DNA of 24,926 nucleotides from a virus. Below the pieces are notes generated by a model. That model saw only the letters and a program-made list of their open reading frames with translations, ran no database searches and was not told where the DNA came from. The DNA lies in the IMG/VR virus record IMGVR_UViG_3300045135_003597, positions 1-24,926 of that record; one strand, 5' to 3'. A program made the translations under genes and the position numbers. Of this stretch, positions 22,037-24,926 are shown piece by piece (the first letter of the stretch is position 1; every line of letters begins with the position of its first letter).

Positions 22037-22639
22037 TCAGTCCGGGGCCGCCGCGAGGGTGCTGCGCAGCTTCTCGGCTTCCACGCCCATGCGGGCGAAG
22101 TGGTAGTCCGGCAGGTCCGGCTGCAAATTTTCGGCACCCCAGAGGTTGCCGCTTGCCGGCTCGATCTTTAGCTCCACGAAATGCGGGCCGGGAGACGCTA
22201 GCAGATAGGGCAAGGCCTGTCGGAAGGCTTCATGGTCGGCGAAGTGGTGCGCGCTGCGATAGCCCGCCGCCTCCGCCATCTCGCTGTAGCGCACGTCGGC
22301 GCTGCCCGGCACATCGAGATTGACCATGTTCTCGAACCACACGCCGTTGTTGAAGACGACGTGGATGAAGTTTTTCGGCGCGTTCTCGACACAGGTGACG
22401 AGCGAGCCCAGCTGCATCTGCAGGCTGCCGTCGCCATCCAGCACGATGACCGACCGCTCAGGCTGGCTCAGCGCGAGGCCGAGCCCTAGCGCCGAGGCAC
22501 CGCCCATCAGCGGCACGCAGCTCACCCGCAGAGTTTCGGGGGCCAGGGTGTCGACCCACTTGATCGCCGACATGGTGGGCACGAGGATGCCGTCGCCGAC
22601 ATGTTCCAGAACGGCCCTGACGGCCTGTTCGCATTTCAT
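22037..22639 (-). CDS. TPP-binding subunit of a split 2-oxoacid decarboxylase (ComE/Ppd C-terminal type)
   Basis: A 200-residue protein equal to the PP (pyrophosphate) domain of TPP enzymes. MGGASALGLGLAL leads to the TPP/Mg motif DGDGSLQMQLGSL (from 68) ending in VFNNG (Asn97-Asn98). The length and layout match the beta subunit of sulfopyruvate decarboxylase (ComE) and the C-terminal half of phosphonopyruvate decarboxylase. The partner Pyr domain is the next gene upstream, 43 bases away, so the two likely form an alpha2beta2-type enzyme. Expected reaction: decarboxylation of a 3-substituted pyruvate to an aldehyde. The substrate cannot be read from sequence. Confidence 0.8.
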   Translation of the reverse strand: MKCEQAVRAVLEHVGDGILVPTMSAIKWVDTLAPETLRVSCVPLMGGASALGLGLALSQPERSVIVLDGDGSLQMQLGSLVTCVENAPKNFIHVVFNNGVWFENMVNLDVPGSADVRYSEMAEAAGYRSAHHFADHEAFRQALPYLLASPGPHFVELKIEPASGNLWGAENLQPDLPDYHFARMGVEAEKLRSTLAAAPD

Positions 22640-22682
22640 GGCTTATCCTTTCCTGAGACGGTGTGACCGGGCGCGGAAGCGA

Positions 22683-23255
22683 CTACTGCCACGCCATGTT
22701 GCGGTCGAAGATCACGGCCGCGGGCCAGCTGCGGCGCTCGCTCTCGGAATAGGCTTCGGAGATCTTCGCGAGGTCGGCCGTGGTCTCGACCTTCCAGTAT
22801 GGAATGTCGAGCAGCTCGAGTAGCGGCTCCAGTATCCGCACGATCCGGCGTGAGGAGGCGGTGGTCGGCTGGCCGAAATTGTCGGGTTCGCGCCCGAACT
22901 GACCGATCATTATCACCAGCGGCATGTTGGAGTCGAGCCCGATGCCACGCAGCGCGTTGAGCCCGGCATAGAGCCCCTGATTCTGGATCACTACGACCGA
23001 GCGCTGGCCGCCGATATGCAACCCGGCGGCCACGAGAAAGGCCTCGTCTTCGGTGGTGCATTTCTGCACGCGCACCGTCGGCGCCTCGGCTCTGTCCTTC
23101 TGGGTGTCGAGCGCGCGTTGCAGCGGCAGCTGCACCCAGTCGGATACCGTCACGACATTGCCGACGCCGTTGTCACGCAGAACCTGGAGAACCTGCTCGC
23201 CGTTGGGCGCTGTCACAGCCTGCGCCGGGTGGTCTGGGAGTTGTGCTTGGGTCAT
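22683..23255 (-). CDS. Pyr-domain subunit of a split TPP-dependent decarboxylase (ComD/Ppd N-terminal type)
   Basis: A 190-residue protein equal to the Pyr domain of TPP enzymes. Glu69, in TTEDEAFLVAAGLHIGG, has the spacing of the Glu that activates the cofactor; LYAGLNALRGIGLDSNMPLVIMIGQFG is the next conserved block. Separate Pyr and PP genes are typical of sulfopyruvate decarboxylase (ComD/ComE) and related enzymes. It lies between the GMC dehydrogenase and PP-domain genes, all leftward with gaps of about 40 bases, so one operon is likely. Confidence 0.8.
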   Translation of the reverse strand: MTQAQLPDHPAQAVTAPNGEQVLQVLRDNGVGNVVTVSDWVQLPLQRALDTQKDRAEAPTVRVQKCTTEDEAFLVAAGLHIGGQRSVVVIQNQGLYAGLNALRGIGLDSNMPLVIMIGQFGREPDNFGQPTTASSRRIVRILEPLLELLDIPYWKVETTADLAKISEAYSESERRSWPAAVIFDRNMAWQ

Positions 23256-23294
23256 GTGTTGTCCTGTCTTTTGTAGCGTTGGAAGGACTGCGCA

Positions 23295-24893
23295 TCAGAG
23301 CGCGGCATCTTCGAGGATCATGTCGGAGGCCTTCTCGCCGATCATCACGACCGGGGCGTTGGTATTGCCTGAGACGAGGTTGGGCATGATGCCGCAATCG
23401 GCGACCCGCACATTGGCCAGCCCGTGCACCCGGAGGCGCGCGTCGACCACCGAGTTATCGTCGCTGCCCATCCGAGTGGTGCAGCTCGGGTGGAAGATGG
23501 TGGCCCCCGCGTTTCGCATCCACTCGACGATCTGCTCGTCGCTCTCGACCTCGGGGCCGGGCTGGTGGTTGGCTTCCTTGTAGTCGGCCAGGGCCGGGCT
23601 GTCGGCCAGGCGGCGGGCAAACTTCACCCCCTCGAGCGAACAGCGCCAGTCGAGATCGGTGGTCAGATAGCGCGGGTGGATGATCGGCACGCCGTCATGC
23701 GCCGGCGAGGAGATATGCACCGAACCGCGCGAAGTCGGCCGCAGCTGGCAGACCGAGAAAGTGAACCCCGGGAACTTGTCGGGCTTGCCGGCGGCCAAGT
23801 TCGCGGTGAGTGCCGAGAAATGGAACTGGATGTCGGGCCCGGCGGATTCCTCCAACACTTGGGTGAACATGCCGGCATGGTTGATGCCCACGGCCATCGG
23901 CCCGGTGCGGCGCAGTATGTATTCCGCCCCGATGCCCAGCCGCCCCCAGAACGAGTTGAGCTTGTCGTTCGAGGTGATCGGCTTCTTGCAGCGGAACTGG
24001 AGCCGGAACTGCAGGTGGTCCTGCATGTTCTCGCCCACCGCCTTGAGCTCGTGCACCATCTCGATGCCCATCGAGCGCAGCAGCTCTGACTGGCCCACGC
24101 CAGAGCGTTCGAGCAGCATTGGGCTGTGCAGCGCGCCCGCAGAGAGCACCAGCTCGCGGCCGACATGGGCCACCTTGGTCTCGCCGTTCTGGACATACTC
24201 GATGCCGGTGGCCTTCTTGCCGTCGAAGACGATCCGCTTGGCCATGGCGCCGGTCTCGACGCGCAGGTTGGCCCGATCACGGGCCGGCTTGAGATAGCCC
24301 ACTGCCGTCGAGCAGCGGAAGCCGTTATGGGTGAAGAGCTGGTAGTAACCCACACCTTCTTGGTTGGGGCCGTTGAAATCATCGGTGGTCTTCACGCCCT
24401 GCTCGTTGCCGGCGCGGATGATGGCCTCCATCAGCTCGTGGCGCTCGTGGATATCGGAGCATTTCAGCGGGCCATCGCCGCCGTGGAACTCGCTTTCACC
24501 ACGTTCGTTGCCCTCAAGCTTGCGGAAATAGGGTAGAACATCGTCCCAGCCCCAGCCGCGATTACCTTCCTGGGCCCACAGATTGTAGTCGAGCGGCTGC
24601 CCGCGCACATAGATCAGCCCGTTGATCGAGCTCGACCCGCCTAGCACCTTACCGCGCGGCCAGTAGATCCGGCGGTTGTTCATTTCGGGGTCGGGCTGGG
24701 TATAGAAGCACCAGTTGTATTTCTCGTTGAACATCGTCTTGGCGTAGCCCACAGGGATATGGATCCAGTGGTAGCGGTCCTTTGGGCCAGCTTCGATCAG
24801 CAGCACGCTGTGCTTGCCATTATCGGAAAGTCGGTTCGCTAGGACGCAGCCGGCCGTGCCTGCACCGACAATGATGTAATCATAAGTTGCCAT
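23295..24893 (-). CDS. GMC-family flavoprotein dehydrogenase (choline dehydrogenase-like)
   Basis: A 532-residue FAD enzyme that oxidises an alcohol to an aldehyde. The dinucleotide motif GAGTAG (10-15) with Glu35, the GMC signature around GKVLGGSSSINGLIYVRG, and the catalytic pair His468 (IFHPSCTTRMG) and Asn512 (SGNTNAPVVMIGE) are all present; Cys471 replaces the more usual Gly. The ATG at 24893 begins the FAD fold; an in-frame TTG at 24905 is less likely. It leads an operon with a split TPP decarboxylase. Choline, isethionate and other small alcohols are possible substrates; the combination hints at C2/C3 sulfonate or similar aldehyde chemistry, which is inference only. Confidence 0.85.
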   Translation of the reverse strand: MATYDYIIVGAGTAGCVLANRLSDNGKHSVLLIEAGPKDRYHWIHIPVGYAKTMFNEKYNWCFYTQPDPEMNNRRIYWPRGKVLGGSSSINGLIYVRGQPLDYNLWAQEGNRGWGWDDVLPYFRKLEGNERGESEFHGGDGPLKCSDIHERHELMEAIIRAGNEQGVKTTDDFNGPNQEGVGYYQLFTHNGFRCSTAVGYLKPARDRANLRVETGAMAKRIVFDGKKATGIEYVQNGETKVAHVGRELVLSAGALHSPMLLERSGVGQSELLRSMGIEMVHELKAVGENMQDHLQFRLQFRCKKPITSNDKLNSFWGRLGIGAEYILRRTGPMAVGINHAGMFTQVLEESAGPDIQFHFSALTANLAAGKPDKFPGFTFSVCQLRPTSRGSVHISSPAHDGVPIIHPRYLTTDLDWRCSLEGVKFARRLADSPALADYKEANHQPGPEVESDEQIVEWMRNAGATIFHPSCTTRMGSDDNSVVDARLRVHGLANVRVADCGIMPNLVSGNTNAPVVMIGEKASDMILEDAAL

Positions 24894-24926
24894 CTTTTCT
24901 CTCAACTAAGTTTTTCTGATCCTAGG

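Noticed and set aside
1-24926. CRISPR arrays, tRNA or rRNA genes and intact insertion sequences
   Set aside because: I looked for regularly spaced repeats, cloverleaf or rRNA-like segments and transposase motifs and saw none.

Overview
The window looks like DNA from a Rhodobacterales-type (Roseobacter-like) alphaproteobacterium. The evidence is a GC-rich genome, an alphaproteobacterial SOS box (GTTC-N7-GTTC), the DUF2924/serine-recombinase gene set, and a split TPP-enzyme plus GMC oxidoreductase operon. It is a mosaic of four blocks with different base composition.

Block 1 (1 to about 14.8 kb) is most of an integrated phage-like element; its left end lies outside the window. A long, tightly coupled leftward operon starts at a small helix-turn-helix gene (9842) and runs through several unknown early genes. 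It continues with a RecA-like Sak4-type ATPase, a DUF669 SSB-like protein, a Cas4/RecB-like nuclease, an SF2 helicase, a DUF6511 protein and a primase-helicase. After a repeat-packed AT-rich gap (54-444) a RuvC-like gene begins and runs off the left edge. This is a replication/recombination module. The control region (9843-10832) holds an unknown leftward gene, an SOS box lying inside face-to-face promoters, and a rightward S24 (LexA/CI-like) repressor. To the right are an unknown gene and a four-gene recombinase module (small protein, DUF2924, serine recombinase, HTH-like protein) that ends at 14757.

Block 2 (14.8-17.2 kb) is a lower-GC catabolic fragment: a LysR regulator divergent from a family III CoA-transferase, followed by the first 57 codons of an HMG-CoA lyase. 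A LysR-type box overlaps the -35 of a perfect-TATAAT promoter between the two divergent genes.

Block 3 (17.2-21.3 kb) is the remnant of a conjugation type IV secretion locus: a VirB1-like transglycosylase, VirB2, VirB3 and a VirB4 cut off after about 198 residues, with accessory exported proteins and a small XRE regulator. The HMG-CoA lyase and virB4 are both 3'-truncated and meet tail to tail at about 17211, which marks a rearrangement joint. Three copies of a CAA-N3-TATA-N3-TTG dyad lie around this locus, two of them just upstream of the start of its leftward transcription units.

Block 4 (21.4-24.9 kb) has a small unknown gene, a 400-base stretch with no supported gene, and a leftward operon encoding a GMC flavoprotein dehydrogenase and the two halves of a TPP-dependent 2-oxoacid decarboxylase resembling sulfopyruvate/phosphonopyruvate decarboxylases.
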